Origin: Thiorhodococcus minor | GTDB lineage: Bacteria > Pseudomonadota > Gammaproteobacteria > Chromatiales > Chromatiaceae | NCBI RefSeq assembly: GCF_010820565.1 | Contig: NZ_JAAIJQ010000026.1 | Coordinates: forward strand, 1 to 64,000 | Direction: 5' to 3' | DNA: 64,000 nucleotides | Part shown: positions 27,478-35,915 of the stretch, one piece after another | Layout of the letters: each line of letters begins with the position of its first letter | How positions within the stretch are numbered: position 1 is the stretch's first letter | Notes under the pieces: generated by a model | Database searches by the model: none | Seen by the model: only the letters and a program-made list of their open reading frames with translations | What the model was told of the DNA's origin: nothing | Program-made: the position numbers and the translations under genes

Positions 27478-27993
27478 ATGTCACGCGGCATCAACAAAGT
27501 GATCCTCATCGGCAACCTGGGCACGGACCCCGAGGTCCGAACGCTCCCGAGCGGCGACTCCGTCGCCAATCTCTCATTAGCCACCAGCGAGACCTGGACC
27601 GACAAGGCAAGCGGCGAGCGCCGCGAGCGCACCGACTGGCACCGCGTGGTGCTCTTCGGCGGTGTCGCCGAGATCGCCGCGCAGTACCTGCACTCGGGCT
27701 CCAAGGTCTATGTCGAAGGCAAGCTGCGCACGCGCCAGTATCAGGCGCAGGACGGCGGTGAGCGGTCCGTGACCGAAGTGGTGGTCGACGTCACCGGCAC
27801 CCTGCAGATGCTCGATAGCCAACCCTCCGGCGCGGCGGAGCGCTCCAGCACAGCTGGCGCCCCTTCGCCCTCCGCTCCGGCCACGGCCGGATCCGGGCGG
27901 CGTACGCCGGCACCCTCACGCGGACGCGGAAGAACAGCCGGACAACCGCCGCGCTCGCGTGCGCCCGACTTCGACGATCCCATCCCCTTCTAA
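27478..27993 (+). CDS. ssb: Single-stranded DNA-binding protein
   Basis: A 171-residue SSB. The OB-fold region (residues 1-112) reads [20 protein letters not shown] with WHRVVLFG and [11 protein letters not shown] in the normal places. A Pro/Ser/Arg-rich linker and the acidic tip DFDDPIPF follow, which recruits repair proteins. ICE-borne SSBs protect transferred single strands and work with Bet and Exo. The start ATG 27478 has a CCGGAGA site. It heads the ssb-bet-exo set seen in SXT/R391 elements. Confidence 0.95.
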   Translation: MSRGINKVILIGNLGTDPEVRTLPSGDSVANLSLATSETWTDKASGERRERTDWHRVVLFGGVAEIAAQYLHSGSKVYVEGKLRTRQYQAQDGGERSVTEVVVDVTGTLQMLDSQPSGAAERSSTAGAPSPSAPATAGSGRRTPAPSRGRGRTAGQPPRSRAPDFDDPIPF

Positions 27994-28040
27994 GGGATTT
28001 CCCATCCGGCCACGCCACGGCGTCGGCCCTTCACCCCACC

Positions 28041-28090
28041 GGGGCATCCGTGCCCCCTGGGGAGCGGTGCCCCTTTGATCCGGAGGCACC
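28041..28090 (+). promoter_or_regulatory. Tandem-hairpin leader of bet
   Basis: A perfect hairpin GGGGCA-TCCG-TGCCCC (28041-28056) is followed by GGGGAGCGGTGCCCC (28059-28073). The latter can pair with the whole first half instead, so two mutually exclusive folds are possible just ahead of the ribosome site. Confidence 0.55.
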
Positions 28091-29026
28091 ATGAGCAAGT
28101 CCAACTCAACGCTGACCACACTCCCCGCCTGTCGGCTGGCGATCCCGCCCCAGGCACTCACCGAGCTCGGACTGGATCCCGCCACCTGGCAGGTCCTGGT
28201 CGACTCCATCTTCCCCTCGGCCAACACGGTCGAGGGCGTGCAACTTGCGGTGCGCTACTGCCAGGCCCGCGGACTCGACGTCATGAAGCGCCCGGTGCAT
28301 ATCGTGCCCATGTGGAATCGCAGCCTCGGGCGCGAGGTCGAGACCGTCTGGCCCGGCATCGCCGAGGTCCAGACCACCGCCGCGCGCACCGGCCAATGGG
28401 CCGGGATGGATCCCGCGCGCTTCGGCCCCGAGACCACCCGGACCTTCAGCGGCAGCGCCAAGGTCAATGGCAGCTGGCAGGAGCAGCAGGTCACGGTGAC
28501 CTTTCCCGCCTGGTGCGAGGTGACCGTCTACCGTCTGATCGGCGGGGCACGCTGCCCCTTCACCGAGACGGTGTTCTGGGAGGAGACCTATGCCCGCATG
28601 GGCGGAGGTGAGCTGCCGACGGCCATGTGGGTCAAGCGCCCGCGCGGTCAGCTGCTGAAGTGCGCCAAGGCTGCCAGCCTGCGCGCCGCCTTTCCCGAGG
28701 AGGCGGGCTACACCGCCGAGGAGATGGCTGGAAAGTCCATCGACGGCGATCTGGTCGGCATGACGGTGGCGACGGCGCCCACCGAGGTGACCGGCACAGC
28801 CGTCGCCGATGCCGCCCCTGAGGCCACCGAGCCGGTGGTCCCGGACGTCGACGAGGCCATCCTCAGCCAGATCGAGGGCCTGGTGCTCCGCGCGGCCAAG
28901 AGCCGGGCCTGGGCCTCGGCCCAGGACTACTTCAAAGGCCGCTATCAAGGCGACGTCCTCGCCTATGCCCTGGCCGAGCTGGCCCGCGCCGAGCGCGAGA
29001 GCTACCCGCCGGCCGAGGCCGCCTGA
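28091..29026 (+). CDS. bet: Bet/RecT-type single-strand annealing recombinase
   Basis: A 311-residue protein of the phage Bet/RecT superfamily. The core runs from VDSIFPSANTVEGVQLAVRYC through a K-containing VMKRPVHIVPMW and GIAEVQTTAARTGQWAG to TAMWVKRPRGQLLKCAKAASL and LRAAFPEE, which are the characteristic Bet boxes. The C-terminal 90 residues are acidic and alanine-rich. It anneals complementary single strands made by the neighbouring exonuclease and is encoded between ssb and exo as in SXT (s065-like). Confidence 0.92.
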   Translation: MSKSNSTLTTLPACRLAIPPQALTELGLDPATWQVLVDSIFPSANTVEGVQLAVRYCQARGLDVMKRPVHIVPMWNRSLGREVETVWPGIAEVQTTAARTGQWAGMDPARFGPETTRTFSGSAKVNGSWQEQQVTVTFPAWCEVTVYRLIGGARCPFTETVFWEETYARMGGGELPTAMWVKRPRGQLLKCAKAASLRAAFPEEAGYTAEEMAGKSIDGDLVGMTVATAPTEVTGTAVADAAPEATEPVVPDVDEAILSQIEGLVLRAAKSRAWASAQDYFKGRYQGDVLAYALAELARAERESYPPAEAA

Positions 29027-29061
29027 GCCCTTCAACCGACCGGTCCGTCCGGTCGCACTTC

Positions 29062-29116
29062 CCCCACGGCACACCGCTCCCGTGGGGAGTGGTGCGCCCA
29101 CCGACTGGAGCCTCTC
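29062..29116 (+). promoter_or_regulatory. Tandem-hairpin leader of exo
   Basis: A perfect 8-bp stem CCCCACGG/CCGTGGGG (29062-29087) competes with a second fold. In that fold GGCACACCGCTCCC pairs, with two mismatches, to GGGAGTGGTGCGCC. Same layout as the leader of bet. Confidence 0.55.
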
Positions 29117-30208
29117 ATGAAGATCGTCAACCTCTCCCAGCGCACGCCCGACTGGCTCGCCTGGCGTGCCCAGGGCGTCACCGCCTCCGAGGCGGCAGTC
29201 ATCCTCGGTCGCTCGCCCTACCGGACGCCCTGGCGCCTGTGGGCCGAGAAGACCGGACTCTGTCTCCCGGACGACCTGTCCAACAACCCCTTCGTCCAGC
29301 GCGGCATCGCCCTGGAAGATACGGCCCGCCAGGGCTTCGAAGAGCGGCACGACACCCTGCTGCTGCCGGTCTGTGCCGAGCATACCGACCATCCGGCGTT
29401 GCGCTGCTCCTTCGACGGGCTCACCGAGCGCGACGAGCCGGTCGAACTCAAGGTGCCGGCGCAGAAGACCTGGGACGCCGTGGCCCGCGGGGGCGAGGCG
29501 AGCCTGGCCTATGGGCTCTACTGGGTCCAGGTGCAGTTTCAGCTCGCCGTCGCCGAGGCCGCGCGCGGCTGGCTGGTCTTCGATCCGGTCCGGTCCAACG
29601 CCCGGGCGCTGGAATTCGTCATCGAGCGCGACACAGCCTTCATCGAGCAGACCCTGATTCCGGCCTGTCTCGCGTTCCACGAAGCGGTGCGGAAACGCCA
29701 GGAGCCGACCCCGGATCCGCAGCGCGACTGCTTCATCCCAACCGGTGACGAACAGCTCCAGTGGGAGCGCCTAGCGGCGCAATACCGCGCGGCCGAGCGC
29801 CGCGCCAAGGTCCTCAAGGCCGAGCTCAAGGGCCTCAAGGCCGAGATGACCGAGGCCCAGCGCGGACTCGTCGGACTGATGGGCGACTTCCTGCTCGCCG
29901 ACCAGGCCGACCTGCGGGTGCTGCGCTATCGCCAGCAGGGATCGGTCGACTACGCCGCCGCCCTCGAGGCACTGGTGCCGGACCTGGATCCGGCTGTCCT
30001 GGAGACCCACCGCCGCCCCGCCAGCGCGCGGGTGCGGGTGACGCTGAAGCACGCGGACGAAGGCACGGAGCCGGCGGTTGCGCCGACTGAGAAGCCGCGA
30101 CGCCGTCGGTGGACTTCGTCAGTCCCGACCTCTGAGCCGGCGGCGGACCCCGTCGACGGACCGACCACTGAGCCCCACCCCGAGCACGATCCCATCGGCT
30201 ACTTCTGA
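29117..30208 (+). CDS. exo: YqaJ/lambda-Exo-type alkaline exonuclease
   Basis: A 363-residue nuclease of the YqaJ viral recombinase family. The N-terminal domain has RTPDWLAWRAQGVTASEAAVILG, the family signature, then FVQRGIALEDTAR, LRCSFDGLTERDEPVELKVP with the catalytic D...ExK, and YWVQVQFQLAVAEA. After a coiled segment (residues 215-255) the C-terminus becomes a long linker. With Bet it forms a Red-type recombination pair that in SXT elements promotes element-element recombination. Confidence 0.92.
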   Translation: MKIVNLSQRTPDWLAWRAQGVTASEAAVILGRSPYRTPWRLWAEKTGLCLPDDLSNNPFVQRGIALEDTARQGFEERHDTLLLPVCAEHTDHPALRCSFDGLTERDEPVELKVPAQKTWDAVARGGEASLAYGLYWVQVQFQLAVAEAARGWLVFDPVRSNARALEFVIERDTAFIEQTLIPACLAFHEAVRKRQEPTPDPQRDCFIPTGDEQLQWERLAAQYRAAERRAKVLKAELKGLKAEMTEAQRGLVGLMGDFLLADQADLRVLRYRQQGSVDYAAALEALVPDLDPAVLETHRRPASARVRVTLKHADEGTEPAVAPTEKPRRRRWTSSVPTSEPAADPVDGPTTEPHPEHDPIGYF

Positions 30209-30306
30209 CCACCATACACCCTGTCCCCATCGGGGGCAGGGCTCATCCTGGAGTTCAGAGATTGCGAGCATCTCCAGTGACGAACTCCTCGGACCACGCT
30301 CGGGTC

Positions 30307-30362
30307 TGACCACTGACCACTGACCACTGACCACTGACCACTGACCACTGACCACTGACCAC
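30307..30362 (+). repeat. Heptanucleotide tandem repeat TGACCAC x8
   Basis: Eight perfect copies of TGACCAC stand in the 390-base gap between exo and the cobS-like gene. The same heptamer recurs four times inside the pglX C-terminal gene (63804-63831). It resembles the short tandemly repeated heptamers known from cyanobacterial genomes. Confidence 0.95.
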
Positions 30363-30448
30363 TGACTTGAGAGGTCTCGCCCCTCAGCCTCCCCCGAGCC
30401 TGAGCGGCCAGCCCTTTCCGACGCGCTCACTCTTTAGAGAGCCCGTCC

Positions 30449-30595
30449 ATCGCCTGCGGGGGCGATCCACCAAGACCCCGCGCACCACCCGCCCGGCCTC
30501 GAGCCGACCACCATCTGCCAGCTTGTGCTGGCTCCACCCCACGGGGAGATTCGTCTCCCCACCGGGGCGGCGTCTCCCCTTCGCAGGAGAGACGC
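30449..30595 (+). promoter_or_regulatory. Structured leader, extended three-hairpin form, copy 2
   Basis: H1 is ATCGCC/GGCGAT (30449-30466), then the string CCGCGCACCACC. H2 is GCCAGC-TTGT-GCTGGC (about 30518-30533). H3 is GGGGAGA-TTCG-TCTCCCC (30543-30560), a stable UUCG tetraloop. A second TCTCCCC at 30573-30579 can displace the first. The ribosome site AGGAGA follows. Confidence 0.65.
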
Positions 30596-31552
30596 ATGCG
30601 CACCACCCAGAGCTTCAACATCGCCCAGACCTTCAAGGTTGGCGCCCCCGCGGGTCTGACCATCGAGGGCTTCGCCGACGACGGGCATCCGCAGATCCCC
30701 GTCCTGACTCCGTATGTCTTCCGCCAGGGACTCTCCTCGGTGCTGGCCTTTCTGCGCCAGACCGGGGGCGATGCCTTCCTGCTCACCGGTCCGACCGGCA
30801 GCGGCAAGACGTCCTTGATCTGCCAGGTGGCGGCCCGGCTCAACTGGCCGGTCCAATCCGTCGCCTGTCATGGGCGCATGGAGCTGTCCGACCTGGTCGG
30901 GCAGTTCGTGCTCTGCGAGGGCTCGACCCGTTTCGTTCATGGCCCGCTGGCCATTGCGATGCGCGAGGGGCATCTGCTGATCGTGAACGAGATCGACCTC
31001 ATGGACCCGGCCGAGCTGGCCGGGCTCAACGATGTGATCGAGGGCCAGCCCCTGGTGATCGCCCAGAACGGTGGCGAGGTCATCCGACCCAACCCGAGGT
31101 TCCGGGTCTTTGCCACCGGCAACTCGGCCGGGGCCGGTGATCCCACCGGGCTCTATCAGGGCGTGCTGCGCCAGAACCTGGCCCTGCTTGACCGCTTCCG
31201 CGTCCTGCAGGTCGGCTATCTGCCCCCGGACGTCGAGCTGGGGGTGCTGGAGACCAGTGCCCCAGGCCTGCCGCGCGAGGTGGCGAGCCTGATGATCACC
31301 GTCGCCAACGAGATCCGCCGCCTCTTCTTGGGCGAAGGCGAGCAGGGGGCCGAGCTGACCGTGACGCTCTCCACCCGCACCCTGGTGCGCTGGGCCCGCC
31401 TGGCGCTGACCTTCCGCGGGGCGCCGCAGCCGATCGCCTATGCCCTGGAGCAGGCGCTGACCGCGCGGGCCGAGCTCGAGCAGCGCGAGGCCATCCACCG
31501 GCTCGCCGCCGATGTGATGGGCGACCTCTGGAGCGGAGGGAGCGCGCCATGA
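30596..31552 (+). CDS. MoxR/CobS-type AAA+ ATPase of the ICE core
   Basis: A 318-residue AAA+ ATPase. Walker A GPTGSGKTSLI (about residues 64-74), Walker B LLIVNEIDLMDP and sensor FRVFATGNSAG are those of the MoxR/CobS branch. Such ATPases act with a vWA partner, here the CobT-like protein three genes downstream, as a chelatase-like pair with chaperone or DNA-related function. SXT carries the equivalent gene (s068-like, cobS). The stop overlaps the WGR gene start. Confidence 0.88.
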   Translation: MRTTQSFNIAQTFKVGAPAGLTIEGFADDGHPQIPVLTPYVFRQGLSSVLAFLRQTGGDAFLLTGPTGSGKTSLICQVAARLNWPVQSVACHGRMELSDLVGQFVLCEGSTRFVHGPLAIAMREGHLLIVNEIDLMDPAELAGLNDVIEGQPLVIAQNGGEVIRPNPRFRVFATGNSAGAGDPTGLYQGVLRQNLALLDRFRVLQVGYLPPDVELGVLETSAPGLPREVASLMITVANEIRRLFLGEGEQGAELTVTLSTRTLVRWARLALTFRGAPQPIAYALEQALTARAELEQREAIHRLAADVMGDLWSGGSAP

Positions 31553-31893
31553 GCGAGCCCTTTCAGCGCTATCGCTACACCCACGCCGACGGCTCGGCCA
31601 AGGATTGGGCCTGGCGAAGGCGTCAGGACGGCTCCAGCGAAGTGCGCTGGGGGCGTGCCGGGCAGCTCTCGCAGAGCCGGATCTATCCCGCCAGCCGCTA
31701 CGAGCGGCTGCTGCGGACGGTCCAGGCCAAGCTCGCCAAGGGCTATGTCGAGCTCGGCATCCGGGAGCTGGATGCGCAGGGACGCCTGATCGAGCCAGCC
31801 GAGCCACCACCCACCCCCAGCGTCCCGACGCCGCCGAGCCCGGACATCGATCTGTCCGCGCTCGACAGCGACATCGACGACGACTGGTTCTGA
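31549..31893 (+). CDS. Small WGR-domain-like protein
   Basis: A 114-residue protein with a WGR-type fold: a tryptophan-rich start and VRWGRAGQLSQSRIYPA, then helix EARY-like RYERLLRTVQAKLAKGYVEL. WGR modules bind nucleic acids or accompany DNA-end factors. The C-terminal 35 residues are a Pro/Asp-rich tail. It is translationally coupled to the AAA gene through an ATGA overlap. Confidence 0.75.
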   Translation: MSEPFQRYRYTHADGSAKDWAWRRRQDGSSEVRWGRAGQLSQSRIYPASRYERLLRTVQAKLAKGYVELGIRELDAQGRLIEPAEPPPTPSVPTPPSPDIDLSALDSDIDDDWF

Positions 31894-31910
31894 TCGCCAA
31901 CCAACCAAGC

Positions 31911-31969
31911 CGATGGGCGACCACAGACCCATCGGGGCCAGTGGTGCGCCTGCTCGGCGGGAGACCACC
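31911..31969 (+). promoter_or_regulatory. Tandem-hairpin leader of the DUF3150 gene
   Basis: A 7-bp stem CGATGGG/CCCATCG (31911-31934) competes with pairing of GGCGACCAC to GTGGTGCGCC (about 31915 to 31950). Same layout as the leaders of bet and exo, with unrelated primary sequence in the stems. Confidence 0.5.
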
Positions 31970-33013
31970 ATGACGACTACCCTGGATGACACCCTCATCA
32001 CCTTGACCGAGCGCCTGTCGCTCATCGTCCTGACCGCGAGCATCTGGTCCGGGCGCAAGAAGCTGCGCGCCGATGACCTCGGGCTCAACGCCGGAGACAT
32101 CCCGTCCGCGGAGCTGGTCTCGCTCGGCAGTAAGCGCCTCTGTAACCCGGACGCCCTGCGCGTCTTCCACACCCTCAAGGGCCAGGCCGAGCGGGCCTGC
32201 CTCAAGGTCGGCACCCGCTTCCTCGGCGGCTATCTGGTCCCCAATGACCAGGTGGACGGCCTGAGCGGCGTGCTCGACGGGCTCAAGCGAGAGTTCGAGT
32301 GCGAAGTTGCGTCCTTTCTGGCCGAGTACGACCGCGAGATCGCCGACTGGATCGGCCGGCACCCCGCCTGGGAGCGGCAGCTGCGTGCGGCTGTGGATCC
32401 TGCAGAGGCGATCGGCAAGCGCTTCGCCTTTCGCTACCGCCCGCTGGTCATCCAGCCCGCCAAGGGACACCGGGAAACCCTGGCGGAGGATGTTGCCGAG
32501 ATCGGGCACACCCTCTTCCACGAGGTCGCCCAGATCGCCGTGTCATTGGAAAAGAGCCTGGTCGGCAAGGACAGCATGACCCAGCGCGCGCTCGGCACCT
32601 TCCGGCGCATTCAGGAGAAGCTCGCCGTGCTGTCCTTCGTCGACGCACGGATCGGGCCGATCCTGGCGCTGGTCGAGGGCTTTCTGAGCCGGGTGCCCAG
32701 ACGCGGACCTATCAGCGGCGCGCTGTTCCAGGAGGGCTTCGGCCTTTGGCTGTTGCTCTGTGATGAGGAACGGCTGAGCCGGCATGGCGCGGGGCGTCTC
32801 GCGGGCGATGTCGATCCCGATGCTGACCCCTCTGATACTGAGGCTGATGCCGGTCCTGAGCCGACCGCAAGGCTGGACGTGAACGATGACCCTGACCTGT
32901 CTGCGGAGCGCCACGAAGACGCGGACGCCGTTGCCAGCCGGGGACCATCGGGGCCTCAGGACGTCGCGATCCCGAACCTGACCGAAGACGTGCCAATCGA
33001 CTGCTTCTTCTAA
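31970..33013 (+). CDS. DUF3150-like ICE protein
   Basis: A 347-residue protein with the look of DUF3150: LSLIVLTASIWSGRKKLRADDLGL and an alpha-helical middle including NPDALRVFHTLKGQAERACL. The last 80 residues are an Asp/Glu/Pro-rich tail ending in VPIDCFF. The tail ending in aromatic residues recalls those of SSB and of the downstream proteins. The family is a standard ICE-core member between the AAA and vWA genes. Molecular function unknown. Confidence 0.75.
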   Translation: MTTTLDDTLITLTERLSLIVLTASIWSGRKKLRADDLGLNAGDIPSAELVSLGSKRLCNPDALRVFHTLKGQAERACLKVGTRFLGGYLVPNDQVDGLSGVLDGLKREFECEVASFLAEYDREIADWIGRHPAWERQLRAAVDPAEAIGKRFAFRYRPLVIQPAKGHRETLAEDVAEIGHTLFHEVAQIAVSLEKSLVGKDSMTQRALGTFRRIQEKLAVLSFVDARIGPILALVEGFLSRVPRRGPISGALFQEGFGLWLLLCDEERLSRHGAGRLAGDVDPDADPSDTEADAGPEPTARLDVNDDPDLSAERHEDADAVASRGPSGPQDVAIPNLTEDVPIDCFF

Positions 33014-33077
33014 CCCAATCCGTCCCACGAGGGGCGATCCAACCGCCGCCGGCCACGGCCGGTGGTCTTCAACCCAT

Positions 33078-33131
33078 CGGGGTGCAGCGCGCCCCGGTGG
33101 GGGCGGCTGTGCTCCCCACCGGAGAGACAGC
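33078..33131 (+). promoter_or_regulatory. Tandem-hairpin leader of the cobT-like gene
   Basis: CGGGGTGC-AGC-GCGCCCCG (33078-33096, one G-U pair) is followed by GTGGGGGCGGCTGTGCTCCCC. The latter can pair with the first half instead. The gene's GGAGAG site follows directly. Confidence 0.5.
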
Positions 33132-34937
33132 ATGCACACCAAGACCCTGCATCAAGCCATGCCCATCGTCGCCACGGCGCTCGCGCGCAAGTTCGGCGTT
33201 GCGGTGATCGTGGGCGGCAGCCAGGCCCAGACTGACGGGCAGACCATCTGGCTGCCGGACCTGCCGGCGACCTCGGCCCTGCGCCCGGTTGCCTGGGGTC
33301 TGCTGGCCCACGAGGCGAGTCATGTCCGCCATACCGATATGGCGGTCTTCCAGAGCGCGGGCGCGGCCTCACCGCTGCGTCAACATCTACTCAACATCCT
33401 GGAGGACAGCCGCATCGAGCGGGCCATTCGGCAATCCTATCCCGGCACCCGCGCCACCCTGGAGCAGGTCATCGACTGGATGCTGGCCGAGGGGCAGCTT
33501 CAGGTCCCCGAGGCCGAGGCGCATCCGGCGCGGATTCTGACCGGCTTTCTGCTGCTCGCTCTGCGGGCCCGGGAGCTGGGCCAGCAAGCGCTGATCCCGC
33601 AGGCCGCGGAGGCCGAGCGCGTCTTGCGTCAGACCTTCCCGGCGTCGTTGGTCCATCGTCTGTTGGGCCTGATGAGCCGGGTCGGCGGGCTCGTGAGCAC
33701 CGCTGAGGCCGCGGCGCTGGCCGCGCAGATCGAGGCGCTGCTCGAAGAAGAGGCCGAGACGCCACCACCGCCGACGCAAGCCAGTGAGGGCGCTTCGCCG
33801 CACTCGGACGAGACTGAGGATGCGGCGGCCGGGCAGGGTGTTGCTGGAGCCGATCCAGAGACCGCAGAGACGGACGCCGCGAACGAAGCCCAGGCCAGCC
33901 CAATCGATGGTGCCAGGGAAGATCCGACGACCGAAGAAGGTTGTCCAGCGCCGGAAGATGCCGAGCCCGGTCCGGATGATGTGTCGAGGCGTGACACCGC
34001 CGATGGCGGCACGGACGCCAGCAGCGCTTCGGGCCAGTCCGAGACTGAGCACCCGATCGAGCCAGTCCGCCAAGCCCTCGCGGCGACGGCGGACGACCTG
34101 GACGGCGACCTGTTCGAGGCCGCCCGGCGCCTCTTGAGAGAGGCGGTGGCTGAAGACTCCGGTCCCTTGCTGCTGCCAGCGGCCGAGGAGGCGCAAGCCG
34201 ATTCGCTGCAGGGTCAGCGCCTACTCGCCGAGGCTCAGGCGACCTCGCGCACGCTCATCGCCCGGCTCCAGGGTCTCGTGCAGGCGAGCCGGCTCGACCG
34301 GCCCTTACCGGCCGATCGAGGCCGCAAGCTCATCGCCAACCGGCTGCATCACGCCGGGGTCGGGGAGGGGCGGCTGTTCGCACGGAAGACCTTGCGCAGG
34401 ACGCCCAACACCGCCGTGCATCTGCTGGTCGACCTGTCCGGCTCCATGTCGCGTTCGGTGACGTCCGGTCTGCGGGCCTATCGGGTGGCCTTGGATGCTG
34501 CACTGGCTCTGGCCGTTGCGTTGGAGCGTCTCCCCGGTGTCTCAGTGGCGGTGACCGCCTTTCCGGGCGAGTCGGGGGATGAGACGACGGTCACCCGTCT
34601 GCTCCGGCATGGGCAGTCTCCGGCGGGACGGGCGGGGGCCTTCGGCCAATCGCCCAGTGGCAATACGCCCCTGGCTCAGGGGCTGTGGTTCGCGGCGGCG
34701 GATCTGCTGCTGCGCCCGGAGCCTCGACGGCTCATCCTGACCCTGACCGACGGCGAGCCCGATGACCCGGCGCTGGCCCTGTCGGTCATCGCCCAGTGCG
34801 AGCAGGCGGGCCTGGAGATGCCGGCGCTTGGCATCCAGCACGACGTCTCGGCGCTGTTCCGGCACAGCCGGGTGATCGAGGCGGTCGACGACCTCAAGCC
34901 GGCCCTGTTCGGCCTGGCCGAGCGGCTGCTGGTCTAG
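33132..34937 (+). CDS. CobT-like protein with metallopeptidase-like start and C-terminal vWA domain
   Basis: A 601-residue protein. LLAHEASHVRHTD (about residues 57-69) is an HExxH-type metal site. Residues 200-330 are a very acidic, low-complexity linker. The C-terminal vWA domain has the MIDAS sequence DLSGSMSRS, the threonine in GNTPLAQG and LTDGEPDD. It is the natural partner of the MoxR/CobS-type ATPase at 30596. SXT-type elements carry the same pair. Confidence 0.85.
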   Translation: MHTKTLHQAMPIVATALARKFGVAVIVGGSQAQTDGQTIWLPDLPATSALRPVAWGLLAHEASHVRHTDMAVFQSAGAASPLRQHLLNILEDSRIERAIRQSYPGTRATLEQVIDWMLAEGQLQVPEAEAHPARILTGFLLLALRARELGQQALIPQAAEAERVLRQTFPASLVHRLLGLMSRVGGLVSTAEAAALAAQIEALLEEEAETPPPPTQASEGASPHSDETEDAAAGQGVAGADPETAETDAANEAQASPIDGAREDPTTEEGCPAPEDAEPGPDDVSRRDTADGGTDASSASGQSETEHPIEPVRQALAATADDLDGDLFEAARRLLREAVAEDSGPLLLPAAEEAQADSLQGQRLLAEAQATSRTLIARLQGLVQASRLDRPLPADRGRKLIANRLHHAGVGEGRLFARKTLRRTPNTAVHLLVDLSGSMSRSVTSGLRAYRVALDAALALAVALERLPGVSVAVTAFPGESGDETTVTRLLRHGQSPAGRAGAFGQSPSGNTPLAQGLWFAAADLLLRPEPRRLILTLTDGEPDDPALALSVIAQCEQAGLEMPALGIQHDVSALFRHSRVIEAVDDLKPALFGLAERLLV

Positions 34938-34993
34938 GCGCCTCGGCGCGCTCTTCCAAATCCCACCAACCATTCTGGCACCCGCCGGATTCA

Positions 34994-35046
34994 CCCCATG
35001 GGGACGCTTCCCCATGGGGGCGTCCCTCTTCGACGAGGAACGCTCC
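34994..35046 (+). promoter_or_regulatory. Tandem-hairpin leader of the methylase-like gene
   Basis: CCCCATGGGG occurs twice (34994-35003 and 35010-35019), giving a perfect 10-bp stem. The alternative GGGACGC/GCGTCCC (35001-35026) is a perfect 7-bp stem that excludes it. This is the clearest case of two competing folds. Confidence 0.6.
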
Positions 35047-35799
35047 ATGCTCCACGACTCTCCTGCCCGTGCCCTTGCGCGCGAGCTCGAAACCTTCGCC
35101 AACCGCGGGCGCCGCTATCGGCCCGATGAGTGGCTGACATTTCTCTGCCAGGACGTGCTCGCCGGCTTCGGCCGGCGGCTCGATCAGCCCTGGGACGAGG
35201 AGCGCCGCGAGCGGCTCTTTCAGCTCAGCCGCACCTACGCCTCCCTGGTGGCCGAGCATCCCTGGACGGACCTTTTGGGGTCCGTCTACATGGAGCTGAG
35301 CTCCCGGGGTCAGCAACGCTGGCTCGGGCAGTTCTTCACCCCGCCTGCGGTGGCGACCTGTATGGCTGAGCTTCAGCTGGCTGATCTGAATGACCGGCTG
35401 AGCGCCGGCGACACCCTGATCCGGGTATTGGAGCCCGCAGCCGGCTCGGGTGTGATGCTGCTCGCACTCTGCCAGGTCGTGCTTAAGCGGCACGGCCGCA
35501 CTGCGCTCAGTCGGCTCTCGCTCACCGCCGTCGATCTGGACCCGCTCTGCGCGGCCATGACGGCGACCCAACTGCTCGCCAACGCCGTCGTGCATGGTCC
35601 ACTGGGCGAGCTGCGGGTCGACCATGGCAATGCCTTGACCGGTGAGTTGTTCGAGACGCTGGTGGCCGTCCGGAGCGCGCCCCAAAGGGATGACTCCGAG
35701 TTAGTGCCGGTCGCCCCGATCCGCCCGCCCGAGTCGCCCACGGCGTCCTCCAGCCCGGCCCCAGCCGCGTGCTGGGGTGAGCAGCTCAGCTTGTTCTAA
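35047..35799 (+). CDS. N6-adenine DNA methylase-like protein, catalytic motif not found
   Basis: A 250-residue protein related to HsdM-type N6-adenine methylases. The pre-core box RWLGQFFTPPAVATCMAEL and SAM motif VLEPAAGSGVMLLAL are clear, and TAVDLDPLCAAM is the motif II region. The catalytic (D/N)PP(Y/F) is not seen; the chain ends soon after HGNALTGELFETL in a Pro-rich tail. It may therefore bind SAM or DNA without methylating, or be a truncated form kept by this ICE family. Confidence 0.75.
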   Translation: MLHDSPARALARELETFANRGRRYRPDEWLTFLCQDVLAGFGRRLDQPWDEERRERLFQLSRTYASLVAEHPWTDLLGSVYMELSSRGQQRWLGQFFTPPAVATCMAELQLADLNDRLSAGDTLIRVLEPAAGSGVMLLALCQVVLKRHGRTALSRLSLTAVDLDPLCAAMTATQLLANAVVHGPLGELRVDHGNALTGELFETLVAVRSAPQRDDSELVPVAPIRPPESPTASSSPAPAACWGEQLSLF

Positions 35800-35915
35800 C
35801 GCGATCGGAGGTGATCACACGACTCCGGGGCCTCGCCCCGGAGCCTGTCCACTCGGTCGTCCAAGCCCGAGCGGTCGAGCGGACAGGCTTCAATGGTTGT
35901 CCTGGGCTGGCATCT

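Noticed and set aside
28106-29680. A 524-residue open frame on the minus strand opposite bet and exo
   Set aside because: It is the antisense shadow of two well-recognised genes in GC-rich DNA; the translation has no family motifs and no ribosome site fits.
30307-30362. Tandem TGACCAC as a CRISPR array or iteron origin
   Set aside because: There are no spacers between the units, the unit is only seven bases, and no replication initiator gene is adjacent.
30434-32521. A 695-residue minus-strand open frame opposite the cobS-like, WGR and DUF3150 genes
   Set aside because: Long antisense frames are common at this GC content; the plus-strand genes carry Walker and WGR motifs, the antisense frame none.
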